The notes under the pieces were generated by a model that saw only the letters and a program-made list of their open reading frames with translations, did no database searches and was not told where the DNA came from. From Acidithiobacillus acidisediminis (GTDB lineage Bacteria > Pseudomonadota > Gammaproteobacteria > Acidithiobacillales > Acidithiobacillaceae), in the NCBI RefSeq assembly GCF_023277115.1, contig NZ_JALQCS010000001.1, positions 2,598,001 through 2,662,000 of the forward strand: 64,000 nt of DNA, written 5' to 3'. Made by a program: the position numbers and the translations under genes. This document shows positions 18,006 through 26,385 of the stretch, one piece after another. How positions within the stretch are numbered: position 1 is the first letter of the stretch; each line of letters starts with the position of its first letter.

Positions 18006-19300
18006 TGACTCAGGCCCGCAGCGCAGGACACGGAATCCTCGGCTTCGCCCTCGATCTCGATGGGCAGACGCGTCTGGGTAGCGAGATAGTTCACGCCGAG
18101 CCCGACAACGGCCAATCCGACCATCACCCAGAAGACGCCATTCCATCCCACGGTGCGGATGATGACAGACGACACCACTGGCCCGATGGCGCTCACCGAA
18201 TTGGAAATCACGCCGATTGCGAAAGCACCAGCGCCCATCGTCGCAACCGGGAACATATTACATGGCGACGCCCAATAGTTCGGCGGAGTTGCCATGGTGC
18301 AAGCCACTACGAGGGCAGAAAGCAACAATAGGGGATAGGAAATCGGCGCGATATACAGAATCATCAACGCCCCGACAATGATGAATCCATTGGCAACGCT
18401 GATGACGCTCAATCGGGCATTAACGAAATTCCGATGGGTATTGTCGCGTTTTGCCCAATAATCGCCAAGTAGCGCCCCCAATATCGCAGCAGCAAAGCCC
18501 ATCAGCCCCCAGATGAACATCACATTGCCAGTTTCTTCCGGCTTGTAGCCAAGGTGATAGGCATAGATTGGCAAAAAACCGCCGATGGTAAACAGCGTCC
18601 AGTTGTTTGGAATTTGCACGATTCCCATGATCCAGGTCATTGGATACGACCACAGCTTATGCTTACGATGATCTGCCTTAGATTTCTTGATACCTTCCGC
18701 ATGGCTTTTCGCATCACGTGCAAAGACAAAATAGACCACCGCTCCCAAAATCATGATAGCAGCAGTGATGAAATACACCGCTTGCCAGCCTAAAGATGCA
18801 AGGTCGCCGGTAATCACACCGCCAACTGCCCCACCCAGGGTGATTGCGCCAAGCATTGCCGCCAGAGAAATCCCGCGTTGACTGGAACGAAACCATCCTG
18901 CCAACTGCAGGGAAAACAACGCAATCATCATGATCATCAAGCCCTGAAGAAAACGAAGGACGATCAGCAAGATGATAGACTGCGTAACCGGCATGAGGAT
19001 AGGGATCAGAATTTGTGGGACAATCAAAAACAGCTGTGCAACCAGGACACCCAGGCGGATCCGCGTATCAAATATGCCGCCATGACCAAGAAAAAAAGCG
19101 ATGAACAAACCAACTGAGAAGGCATCCACACCAGCGGTTGACAGAGTCGCCACGGAAACGTGCATTGCTGCCGCCATGGCCGGTGCTGATACCCCAAACG
19201 AGGTAAGGGAAATAAAGCTGGTAGTCATGATGACCCCAGTGATCGCCGCCATGACCCAACGATATGGGGATGAGTATTCGGGCATTTCTTGTATTGACAT
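18002..19300 (-). CDS. MFS transporter, likely organic-acid permease of the IclR cluster
   Basis: A 432-aa inner-membrane protein with about 12 hydrophobic segments, a FARDAKSHAEGIKKSKAD central cytoplasmic loop after the sixth, and RIRLGVL at the loop between segments 2 and 3. I start at ATG 19298-19300, which has AGGAG eight bases upstream; the frame is open further upstream without a site. Its promoter region carries the second copy of the putative IclR operator. Base composition looks richer in A and T than its neighbours. Glycolate, glycerate or another sugar acid is a guess from context. Confidence 0.88.
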   Translation of the reverse strand: MSIQEMPEYSSPYRWVMAAITGVIMTTSFISLTSFGVSAPAMAAAMHVSVATLSTAGVDAFSVGLFIAFFLGHGGIFDTRIRLGVLVAQLFLIVPQILIPILMPVTQSIILLIVLRFLQGLMIMMIALFSLQLAGWFRSSQRGISLAAMLGAITLGGAVGGVITGDLASLGWQAVYFITAAIMILGAVVYFVFARDAKSHAEGIKKSKADHRKHKLWSYPMTWIMGIVQIPNNWTLFTIGGFLPIYAYHLGYKPEETGNVMFIWGLMGFAAAILGALLGDYWAKRDNTHRNFVNARLSVISVANGFIIVGALMILYIAPISYPLLLLSALVVACTMATPPNYWASPCNMFPVATMGAGAFAIGVISNSVSAIGPVVSSVIIRTVGWNGVFWVMVGLAVVGLGVNYLATQTRLPIEIEGEAEDSVSCAAGLSH

Positions 19301-19402
19301 GATCACGTCTCCTACCCTGGTTGCGATATCCTCGTAAGGAACGAGGCGTATATACCGCAAGGGAGAAGATTATTGTTATCTTATATTTTTATTCACTAAA
19401 AC

Positions 19403-19417
19403 TTCCACCAATTGCGG
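19403..19417. promoter_or_regulatory. Partial inverted copy of the IclR-site elements
   Basis: TTCCACCA directly followed by ATTGCGG. The first matches the centre of the full site at 19448-19481 (TTCCACCA) and the second is the reverse complement of its CCGCAAT. It lies about 100 bases upstream of the MFS start, next to the full copy. Confidence 0.35.
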
Positions 19418-19447
19418 TTGCAAAAGAGAGTAGGGCAACATTTTGTT

Positions 19448-19481
19448 TTCCGCAATAAGGTATTTATTCCACCATATGGAA
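19448..19481. promoter_or_regulatory. Putative IclR-type operator, copy 2 (MFS promoter)
   Basis: TTCCGCAATAAGG, then TATTTATTCC, then ACCATATGGAA. It shares 28 of 34 positions with the site over the iclR start. It lies about 150 bases upstream of the MFS start codon, between the MFS and MBL genes. Part of it, TTCCACCATATGGAA, is itself a near-palindrome. Confidence 0.6.
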
Positions 19482-19516
19482 AGATGAAAATCAGAATATT
19501 ATGATACAAACAACAA

Positions 19517-20275
19517 CTACACCTCTACGCACAATCCATCATAGGCTGGGGCGATATTTTCTGGCAGCCGGCGCCGCAAGGCATGGTAGTCCAGCTCGTG
19601 AGTCATGTGGGTGAGCAAGGTTTGTTTGGCGGCAATGCGCGCAGCAATCGCCAACGATTCTTCCAGGTTGACGTGAGTCGGATGCTCCTCCTCGCGCAAA
19701 CAGTCGAGGATAAGGAGATCGAGATTTTCCAGCCGGGCGTAACTTTCTTGCGGGATCGTTTTCAGGTCAGTCAGATAGGCCGCTTTGCCAAAGCGGTATC
19801 CGTAGATGGGCAGGTTGCCATGCAGAACCGTGACCGGCAGGACTTCGAGAGCGCCCACGCGTTGCTCTTCCACAATCACCGTCATCGATAGCGAAGGCTT
19901 CGCCCAGCCTGGATCCGGCGGCAAGAAACAGTAGCGAAAACGGCCTTCCAATTCTGCGGCCGTGCGTGCATCGGCGAAGCAGGGTATGACCTTCTTGGCA
20001 AGAAAATTGAAAGCGCGCAGGTCATCGATCCCATTGATATGATCGGCGTGAAAATGGGTATAGAAAACGGCATCCAGTGATTGAATTCCGGCGCGCAGCA
20101 TTTGTGTGCGCAAATCTGGACCAGTGTCGATCAGGATGCGGGTGCCCTCGTTTTCAACCACAATGCTCGCGCGGCTGCGCTGATTGCGCGGCTCGCCACC
20201 GCGGCACACTGGACAGTCACAACCAATCACCGGTGTCCCGGCGCTGGAGCCCGTCCCTAGGAAATGGATGCGCAT
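19517..20275 (-). CDS. PhnP-like MBL-fold phosphodiesterase
   Basis: A 252-aa metallo-beta-lactamase-fold hydrolase of the PhnP/ribonuclease Z-like group. Metal ligands are visible in THFHADHINGIDDLR (HxHxDH) near residue 78, HGNLPIYGYRFG, the YLTDLK strand and THMTHELDYH near the C-terminus. The N-terminus MRIHFLGTGSSAGTPVIGCDCPVC has the extra Cys pairs of PhnP. It follows tatD with a 19-base overlap, a pairing common in gamma- and betaproteobacteria. A role in phosphonate use is not suggested, since no phn genes are near. Probably a housekeeping cyclic-phosphate diesterase. Confidence 0.9.
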   Translation of the reverse strand: MRIHFLGTGSSAGTPVIGCDCPVCRGGEPRNQRSRASIVVENEGTRILIDTGPDLRTQMLRAGIQSLDAVFYTHFHADHINGIDDLRAFNFLAKKVIPCFADARTAAELEGRFRYCFLPPDPGWAKPSLSMTVIVEEQRVGALEVLPVTVLHGNLPIYGYRFGKAAYLTDLKTIPQESYARLENLDLLILDCLREEEHPTHVNLEESLAIAARIAAKQTLLTHMTHELDYHALRRRLPENIAPAYDGLCVEV

Positions 20276-21054
20276 TCAACCTCCGGCACATGAAACAAGC
20301 GGCGAAAATTTTGGCTCGTCATGGCTGCCAATTCCTGTCGATCGTCACCTCGGAGCTCAGCCAGAAAATTTGCCACGTGCGCGACAAAACCAGGCTCATT
20401 ACGCTTGCCACGCATGGGTACAGGCGCGAGATACGGGGCATCCGTCTCCACCAGCAAGCGATCGCCAGGGATGACCCGTGCAACTTCCTGAAGATCCTTG
20501 GCATTCTTAAAGGTGACGATGCCGGAGAAAGAAATGTAAAAACCCAGATCTAAGGCCTGCCGCGCAAAATCGAGGTTCTCGGTGAAGCAATGGATGACGC
20601 CCCCGCAGTCCCGTGCCCCCTCACTGCGCAGCAAGGCCAAGGTATCCGCCGCGGCTTCTCGGGTATGCACGATGATCGGCTTGCCGGTCGCTCGGCCAGC
20701 AGCAATGTGGAGGGCAAAGCGCTCCTGTTGCCAGGCAAGGTCCCCCTCCGTGCGAAAATAATCCAGGCCGGTTTCTCCAACCGCCAGGATTTTCTCGTGC
20801 GCCAATGCCGCGATCAGCGACTCGTAACTCGGGCTCTCTTCCGCGGCCCCATTCGGATGTACCCCCGCTGCCCCCCAGATACCCTCTTCGCTTTCCGCAA
20901 GCGCTCGCACCCGCCCCCAATCGGCTTCACGCACGGCGGCGATCAGCAGCGCCGCAACGCCTGCCGCGCGAGCGCGCTGCAGGACGGCATCACGGTCGTC
21001 GGCAAATTCCTCAAAATCCAAATGGCAGTGGGAATCGATGAGACTTGCGGTCAT
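20257..21054 (-). CDS. TatD-family metal-dependent hydrolase (paralogue 2, YcfH-like)
   Basis: A 265-aa TatD/YcfH hydrolase with the complete motif set: IDSHCHLDFEEFADDRD, AVGETGLDYFR, PIIVHTREA, GVIHCFTENLDFARQAL, LLVETDAPYLAPVPMRGKRNEP. It is closer to canonical TatD than the copy at 2825. The start is ATG 21052-21054 with GGAG five to six bases upstream; the longer frame adds MGPHSGED without a site. It is cotranscribed with the MBL gene. Confidence 0.93.
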   Translation of the reverse strand: MTASLIDSHCHLDFEEFADDRDAVLQRARAAGVAALLIAAVREADWGRVRALAESEEGIWGAAGVHPNGAAEESPSYESLIAALAHEKILAVGETGLDYFRTEGDLAWQQERFALHIAAGRATGKPIIVHTREAAADTLALLRSEGARDCGGVIHCFTENLDFARQALDLGFYISFSGIVTFKNAKDLQEVARVIPGDRLLVETDAPYLAPVPMRGKRNEPGFVAHVANFLAELRGDDRQELAAMTSQNFRRLFHVPEVECASIS

Positions 21055-21174
21055 GTCCTCTCCTGAATGAGGACCCATTCTAACGCGAACGCGCCAGCTC
21101 TGCCTCCTCTCGACTAACCGAATCGCTCCGTGGCAGGGAGGTTAGCCAAACATCAGCCTGTCCAAGCCGTCTTG

Positions 21175-21183
21175 TGCTAGACT
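21175..21183 (+). promoter_or_regulatory. Extended -10 promoter element for the FdhF-like gene
   Basis: TGCTAGACT, an extended -10 (TG, one base, TAGACT), 28 bases upstream of the start codon. The longer string TGTGCTAGACT occurs again before the APH-like kinase at 37453. No clear -35 is visible, as is common with extended -10 promoters. Confidence 0.5.
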
Positions 21184-21210
21184 CAGAGGGTTCGGGCACG
21201 GAGATAGTTC

Positions 21211-23475
21211 ATGGACAAGAATCCGCGGGTCAATCTTCCCAAGCCCCCGGCTGGCGGCTGGGGCTCCGTAGAGGGCATTGTGCATATCTATGGGGAGAGC
21301 TGGGCCACACCGGCTGCCCTTGAGACCCTGGCGCGGCTCAACAAGCCAGGTGGGAGCATGTGCACCTCCTGTGCCTGGCCCAAGCCGGTGAATTATCACC
21401 CCTTCGAGTTTTGCGAAAACGGCGCCAAGGCCATTTTGTGGGACACCACTTCGGCGCGCTGCACGCCCAATTTCTGGGACCGGCATACGGTCACGGAACT
21501 ACGCGGTTGGACAGATCATGCCTTGGAAAAAACTGGCCGTCTGACCGCCCCCCTACGCTACGACGCGGCACAGGATCGCTATGTAGAGGTCAGCTGGGAC
21601 GAAGCCTTTGCCGACATGGGCAAAATCCTGCGTGCCTTACCGCGCCAGCAGGTGGTCTTCTACGCCTCCGGTCATGCCGGCCTCGAAGCCTCGTATCTCT
21701 ACGCCTTGCTGGCCCGCGTATACGGCAACAATAACCTACCTCAAAGCTCCAATATGTGCCACGAGACCACCAGCGTGGGGCTGAAGCGCGTAATCGGCTC
21801 GCCGGTAGGAACGGTGATCTGGGAAGACTTGGCCGAGGCCGATTGTTTCTTTTTCTTCGGCCAAAATCCGGGGGTCAATTCCCCCCGTTTTCTGCATCCG
21901 CTCAAGGACGCCAAAAAGCGGGGCGCCAAGGTGATTACCTTCAATCCCGTGCGCGAGCAAGGGCTCGTCGCCTTTGTCGACCCCAGCAGCGCCGCGGATA
22001 TGCTCACCGGGCGGGAGACACAGATTTCTGATCAGTACCACCAGTTGCGTGCCGGGTCCGACATTGCTGCCCTGACCGGGCTCTGCAAGGCCGTGTTGGA
22101 AGCTGACGCGGCCCAAGGCGGCACGGTCATTGATCATGCCTTTCTGGCCGAGCATACCCACGATGCCGAAGCCTTCTTTGATTTCTTGCGGAACACCTCC
22201 TGGGCCGCGATCTGCGCCGAAACTGGCCTTACGGAAGAGGCGTTACGCTCGGCCGCAGCGGTCTACATGAGCTCCGAGCGGGTGATCGGCGTCTATGGCA
22301 TGGGATTGACCCAGCAGGTCCATGGCTCCACCAACGTGGGGATGCTGGTGAATTTTCTGCTTCTGCGCGGCAATATCGGGCGCCCTGGCGCGGGTTGTTG
22401 TCCGGTGCGCGGACATTCCAACGTACAAGGGCAGCGTACGGTAGGCGTTGCGGAAAAGGCCGCCTTGGTGCCCATGGACAAGCTCCGCGCACTCTTCGAC
22501 TTTGAACCACCCCAAGAGGATGGCCTGCACATTGTCGAAGTGGGTGAGGCACTGCTACGCGGTGAAGTTGCCGCGACCATCAGCCTGGGTGGCAACCTGC
22601 TGCGGGCGATGCCCGATATTGCGCGTCTGGAGGAGGTCTGGCCGCAGCAGGCGTTGACCGTCACCGTTTCGACCAAGCTGAATCGCAGCCACCTCTATCC
22701 CGGGAAGTCCTCCTACATACTTCCCTGCCTCTCCCGGGTTGAAATCGATGCCCAGGCTACGGGAAACCAGACTGTCACCATCGAAGACAGTTTTTCCATG
22801 ATTCATCCATCGGTGGGTCATCGCGAGCCCGCCTCGCCCAAACTGCGTTCGGAACTCGCCATCGTCGCGGGCATTGCCAAGGCGACCCTCGACGCCCATC
22901 CCAAACTGCGCTGGGTCGACTGGCAAGCCGATTATGGCTTGGTGCGTGAGCTCATTGCCGCGACCTACCCCGAAGACTTCCACGACTTCAATGCCCGCAT
23001 TCGGCAGCCCGGCGGCTTCTGGCGGGTAAATGCCGCGCGCGAACGGGTCTGGAAAACCCCCAGCGGTAAGGCCGAATTCACGGTGCCAGACCGCCTCAAT
23101 GCCCTGAATTTTGATGATGCGCCGGGACGTTACCGGCTCATCACCCTGCGTTCCAATGATCAATTCAATACCACGGTATATGGGTACTCCGACCGCTTCC
23201 GCGGTATTGAGGGCACCCGGGACGTCCTCCTCATGCATGAGGACGACATTGCCGCCGCAGGCCTGCAAGCTGGGCAACGGGTTACCCTACTGAGTGATGC
23301 GGCCGATGGCATCGAGCGGCGCGTGACGGGTTTGGAAGTCGTTGCCTACGAGATCCCACGCGGTACCGTGGCCGGCTACTACCCCGAGTTGAATCCGCTC
23401 ATTCCCATCTCCCAGCATGATCAGCTCTCCAAAACACCGGCATCCAAGGGGATCGCCGTGCGGGTAGCGAGCTGA
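21211..23475 (+). CDS. FdhF/YdeP-family molybdopterin oxidoreductase
   Basis: A 754-aa bis-MGD enzyme of the YdeP branch of formate dehydrogenase-like alpha subunits. The N-terminus has only one Cys pair (MCTSCAWPKP, Cys51 and Cys54) and not the four-Cys cluster of true FdhF. The Mo ligand position is Cys183 in SSNMCHETTS. Further blocks are FFFGQNPGVNSPRF, VYGMGLTQQVHGSTNVG and the C-terminal molydop-binding domain with TLRSNDQFNTTVYGYSDRFRG. No NADH or b-type cytochrome partner is adjacent, only fdhD. YdeP is linked to acid resistance in E. coli; whether this protein oxidises formate is open. Confidence 0.9.
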   Translation: MDKNPRVNLPKPPAGGWGSVEGIVHIYGESWATPAALETLARLNKPGGSMCTSCAWPKPVNYHPFEFCENGAKAILWDTTSARCTPNFWDRHTVTELRGWTDHALEKTGRLTAPLRYDAAQDRYVEVSWDEAFADMGKILRALPRQQVVFYASGHAGLEASYLYALLARVYGNNNLPQSSNMCHETTSVGLKRVIGSPVGTVIWEDLAEADCFFFFGQNPGVNSPRFLHPLKDAKKRGAKVITFNPVREQGLVAFVDPSSAADMLTGRETQISDQYHQLRAGSDIAALTGLCKAVLEADAAQGGTVIDHAFLAEHTHDAEAFFDFLRNTSWAAICAETGLTEEALRSAAAVYMSSERVIGVYGMGLTQQVHGSTNVGMLVNFLLLRGNIGRPGAGCCPVRGHSNVQGQRTVGVAEKAALVPMDKLRALFDFEPPQEDGLHIVEVGEALLRGEVAATISLGGNLLRAMPDIARLEEVWPQQALTVTVSTKLNRSHLYPGKSSYILPCLSRVEIDAQATGNQTVTIEDSFSMIHPSVGHREPASPKLRSELAIVAGIAKATLDAHPKLRWVDWQADYGLVRELIAATYPEDFHDFNARIRQPGGFWRVNAARERVWKTPSGKAEFTVPDRLNALNFDDAPGRYRLITLRSNDQFNTTVYGYSDRFRGIEGTRDVLLMHEDDIAAAGLQAGQRVTLLSDAADGIERRVTGLEVVAYEIPRGTVAGYYPELNPLIPISQHDQLSKTPASKGIAVRVAS

Positions 23476-23515
23476 GCCTAGACTGAAGCGGTGGCAGGCC
23501 TATTGGGGAGCGTGC

Positions 23516-24451
23516 ATGGAGACTGATTTTGCGCCATCCGAATACCGGGATGGTACGCCGGCACATTCTGCGCTTTCTGACGCGGACGGGCGTTCGGGCG
23601 CTTGGGATGATTCCGGAGCCGCCGGCCGGCCGAAGACCCTTGGCTACACCTGCCGACGTTGGGATGGCCAGGCATGGCAAGACGATCAGGACAGTCTGGT
23701 CGAGGAAATGCCCATATCCCTGGTGATCAACGGCGATATTTACGCGTTGATGATGGCGAGTCCCTATGATCTGGAGGATTTTGCCCTGGGGTTCTTGTGG
23801 ACAGAGGCAGTACTCCGATCCCTCAAAGAAGTGCAAGCTCTGGAGACAGAGGCAAGCAGCGAAGGCGTCGCGATCTACCTGCAACTGGATCCAGACGCCG
23901 GCGCACGGGCGGCGGCCCAACGTCGTCATCTCCCCGGCGCGAGTGCTTGCGGCCTTTGTGGTCGACCCGATTTTACCGGCTTGCAACCCTTCCCCGCCCT
24001 ACCCTCAGCGACGCGCCCGCCCGATTTGCGCTGCATCGGAGATACCATGAGGGAGCTGATCGCTCGTCAGCAAGCACATCGAGAGAACGGCAGCACCCAT
24101 GCTGCGGCACTGCGCTTGCGCAGTCACGGGATTCTGGTGCGCGAAGACATTGGGCGACACAACGCCGTCGACAAGGTGATCGGCGCGGCACTGCGGCGTG
24201 GCGAGAAACCCGGGTCGGCAGAACTCCTGGCCGTCTCTTCCCGTTTGCCTTTCGAGATTGTGCGCAAGGCCCTGGCTTGGCAAATCCCCGCGATAGCCGC
24301 CATGTCGGGAATCAGCAGCATGGCCTTGCGGGTTGCCCGCGACCATCATGTTCACCTCGCCGGCTTTGTCCGCGATGGCCGCTGCACCCGGTATTGCCGC
24401 GTGGGCCGTTTTGCGGAGCACTGGGAGCATGGTGAGGATGATTTTTCCTGA
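23516..24451 (+). CDS. fdhD: Formate dehydrogenase accessory sulfurtransferase FdhD
   Basis: A 311-aa protein transferring sulfur from IscS to the molybdenum cofactor of formate dehydrogenases. The catalytic Cys pair is in ASACGLCGRPDF. Other family blocks are PYDLEDFALGFLWTEAV, GSTHAAAL, REDIGRHNAVDKVIGAAL, SSRLPFEIVRKAL and MSGISSMALRVA. The N-terminal 50 residues are longer than in E. coli FdhD and look disordered. ATG 23516 has GGGGAG five bases upstream. It lies 40 bases after the YdeP-like gene and surely serves it. Confidence 0.95.
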   Translation: METDFAPSEYRDGTPAHSALSDADGRSGAWDDSGAAGRPKTLGYTCRRWDGQAWQDDQDSLVEEMPISLVINGDIYALMMASPYDLEDFALGFLWTEAVLRSLKEVQALETEASSEGVAIYLQLDPDAGARAAAQRRHLPGASACGLCGRPDFTGLQPFPALPSATRPPDLRCIGDTMRELIARQQAHRENGSTHAAALRLRSHGILVREDIGRHNAVDKVIGAALRRGEKPGSAELLAVSSRLPFEIVRKALAWQIPAIAAMSGISSMALRVARDHHVHLAGFVRDGRCTRYCRVGRFAEHWEHGEDDFS

Positions 24452-24489
24452 GATGGATGCTGCTGGGATTTGACATGATGGGAATCTTA

Positions 24490-24510
24490 CTCCGGCCCCT
24501 GTAGCCGGAG
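24490..24510 (+). other. Perfect hairpin 3' of fdhD
   Basis: CTCCGGC/GCCGGAG stem with loop CCCTGTA, 39 bases after the fdhD stop. There is no T-run, so it is not an intrinsic terminator alone; it may protect the mRNA end or act with the next hairpin. Confidence 0.5.
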
Positions 24511-24515
24511 GCTGG

Positions 24516-24555
24516 CTTGTCCTACCCCCACCTAGGACAAGGCCGCTCTTTTTCT
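24516..24555 (+). terminator. Probable terminator of the fdhF-like/fdhD unit
   Basis: Nine-base stem CTTGTCCTA/TAGGACAAG with loop CCCCCACC, followed after GCCGCTC by TTTTT. The T-run is displaced about six bases from the stem, so efficiency is uncertain. Confidence 0.6.
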
Positions 24556-24597
24556 GTGCAAAGCGATGGACTCGCCGTCCCCTTCATGAGGCATAAT

Positions 24598-24614
24598 TGC
24601 ACCATATTGGAGCA
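24598..24614. promoter_or_regulatory. NtrC-like enhancer site upstream of the porin promoter
   Basis: TGCACCATATTGGAGCA is an imperfect palindrome and matches the NtrC consensus form TGCAC-N7-GTGCA closely, with one mismatch in the right arm. It sits about 85-100 bases upstream of the sigma-54 element, a normal enhancer distance. The rest of 24556-24697 shows no gene. Confidence 0.5.
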
Positions 24615-24697
24615 TCATATGCTTGATCATAGTGCAAATATTCGAACATCCTGCATGCGTTGCCACAAAAACAACCGACTGTTGCGCTTTTTTCACA

Positions 24698-24714
24698 TTG
24701 GCACAATATCTGCT
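24698..24714 (+). promoter_or_regulatory. Sigma-54 promoter of the porin gene
   Basis: TTGGCACAATATCTGCT carries the -24 GG (24700-24701) and -12 GC (24712-24713) with exactly ten bases between, and fits the YTGGCACG-N4-TTGCW consensus at nearly all positions. Transcription would start near 24725, giving a 29-base leader containing the GGAGAC ribosome-binding site before ATG 24754. Confidence 0.75.
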
Positions 24715-25228
24715 TGCATTGGGTTTGAGATTCACCCTTCGGAGACAATTGCTATGAAAAAAACTAACAGGAAGTCCATTGCACTCGGTGTTGTAGCCGC
24801 TCTTGCTGTTCTTGCCGCACCCATCGCGAATGCATCTATTAATGTTCCAAATCCAATATCCGTGGACGCAGGACCGCTAGGAAAAATCGGCGTGCAGGGC
24901 ATAGCCAGCGCCATGGGATTTTGGCAGGACAATCCCCAAGGCACGCCTGGCACTCTCGGGGCAAAGTATGCTGGAGCAACCATTACCAATGGCATGGTAA
25001 TTGTGCAAAAGAGTAGTGGTCTGGTGCAGTTTTACGCGCAGGCGGGAGCCTATGGTTTTCCGACCCTGGCGGCCTCGCTGGCAGGCGCCAACCCCACTTC
25101 CACGATCAACGATTTTGGCGCATTACCCGTTGCTTACCTGAAAATTGCGCCAAGTTCCAATTATTCCGTAGAGATCGGCAAACTCCCGACCTTAATTGGT
25201 GCGGAGGGCGGCTTTACCTACCAGAATA

Positions 25229-25232
25229 TTAA
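25229..25232. repeat. Target-site duplication, left copy
   Basis: TTAA directly before the left end of the insertion; repeated at 26382-26385. A four-base duplication is normal for the IS5 group. Confidence 0.85.
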
Positions 25233-26381
25233 GGAAGCTCTGACCTAGCCTAAAAAGGTGCGCCTTGTCCCCAGTATTGACCTAAGCACGTTGCTATCAG
25301 GTCACTTATCCGTCAAATTCCCCCATTTTCTGGAGAATTATTGGATATTGGGCACACCACTCCCTACGCGGCCAGGAGATATCTCCTCAGCATGTACAGA
25401 TTGGCCAAGGCAAAGAGCGTGGTCAGTTGAGCACCGTTCTTGGCCAGACCCCGATATCTGGTTCGCTGATAACCGAATTGGCACTTCAGCACCCGGAAGG
25501 CGTGTTCTCCCCGGGCACGGATCCGGGCAATGGCGCGGTTGTAGCGCTTGAGGGCCGCCAAGCCGGTTTTCTGCCCAGGATAGCGTCGCCGCGCTACCGC
25601 GTTCCGTATGCCTCGGGCCACCAGCGTGTCATGCACCTGGGGATAGTCATAGCCCCGGTCAGCGAGGACCACCGACTCCTCTCCGGTAAGGAGCCCCTCC
25701 AGCCGCTGATGATCCGGTACCTTGGCCGCCGTGAAGTCCACCGCCTGTACGATACCTTGGAGATCCGTTGCCACATGCGCCTTCATCCCGAAATACCACT
25801 GATTCCCTTTCTTGGTGGAACTCATCTCTGGATCCCGCTTGCGGTCTCGGTTCTTGGTGGAGCTCGGGGCGTGAATCAAGGTGGCATCCACGGTCTTGCC
25901 TTCCTGCAGCAAGAGCCCTTTCTCCTGCAACACGGACTGCACCTCGGCAAAGATGGCCTGGGCAAGCGCATGGCGCTCCAGTAAGCGGCGGAACTTCAGG
26001 ATCGTGGTCTCATCGGGAACGAAGTCCCGACCCAAGTCGATACCGACGAATTGACGGAGCAGAGGAACCTCGTACAGGGCCTCTTCCATCCCCGGATCGG
26101 AGTAGCCGAACCATTGCTGGAGAAAGTGGATCCGCAGCATCCGCTCCAAAGGCATAGGTTTGCGGCCGCTGCCCCCCTTGGGGTAGTGCGGCTCGATCAA
26201 GGCCACAAGCCTGGCCCAGGGAACCACGGCATCCATCTCGGCCAGAAAGCGTTCTCGCTTGGTCTGCTTGCGGCGTCGCGACAGGCTGGGCTCCTCGGCA
26301 AAGGTTATCTGTCCGGACATGGATAGCATCTCCTCGCTACTCGGTCAGCCCATTGTATCAGATGGCTAAATCAGAGACTCC
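25233..26381 (-). mobile_element. IS5-family insertion sequence, 1149 bp, complete
   Basis: The ends are inverted repeats: left GGAAGCTCTGACCTAGCC and right (reverse complement) GGAGTCTCTGATTTAGCC, 14 of 18 identical. It is flanked by TTAA on both sides and carries one intact transposase in the minus orientation relative to the window, antisense to the porin it interrupts. Ends, frame and duplication are all intact, implying recent insertion. Confidence 0.93.
25364..26320 (-). CDS. IS5-family DDE transposase
   Basis: A 318-aa transposase with the N-terminal DUF772-type domain (MPLERMLRIHFLQQWFGYSD) and the DDE catalytic core: Asp in KTVDATLIHAPSST, Asp in VVLADRGYDYPQVH, Glu in RARGEHAFRVLKCQFG. 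The KGNQWYFGMKAHVATD block before the second Asp is typical of IS5. The start is ATG 26318-26320, nine bases after GAGGAG; the ATG nine bases earlier abuts that site. No frameshift is needed, so it should be active. Confidence 0.94.
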   Translation of the reverse strand: MSGQITFAEEPSLSRRRKQTKRERFLAEMDAVVPWARLVALIEPHYPKGGSGRKPMPLERMLRIHFLQQWFGYSDPGMEEALYEVPLLRQFVGIDLGRDFVPDETTILKFRRLLERHALAQAIFAEVQSVLQEKGLLLQEGKTVDATLIHAPSSTKNRDRKRDPEMSSTKKGNQWYFGMKAHVATDLQGIVQAVDFTAAKVPDHQRLEGLLTGEESVVLADRGYDYPQVHDTLVARGIRNAVARRRYPGQKTGLAALKRYNRAIARIRARGEHAFRVLKCQFGYQRTRYRGLAKNGAQLTTLFALANLYMLRRYLLAA

Positions 26382-26385
26382 TTAA
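26382..26385. repeat. Target-site duplication, right copy
   Basis: TTAA immediately after the right inverted repeat; the porin frame resumes at 26386. Confidence 0.85.

Noticed and set aside
24517-24753. Upstream extension of the porin reading frame
   Set aside because: It covers the terminator, the NtrC-like site and the sigma-54 promoter, and the signal peptide begins at 24754.
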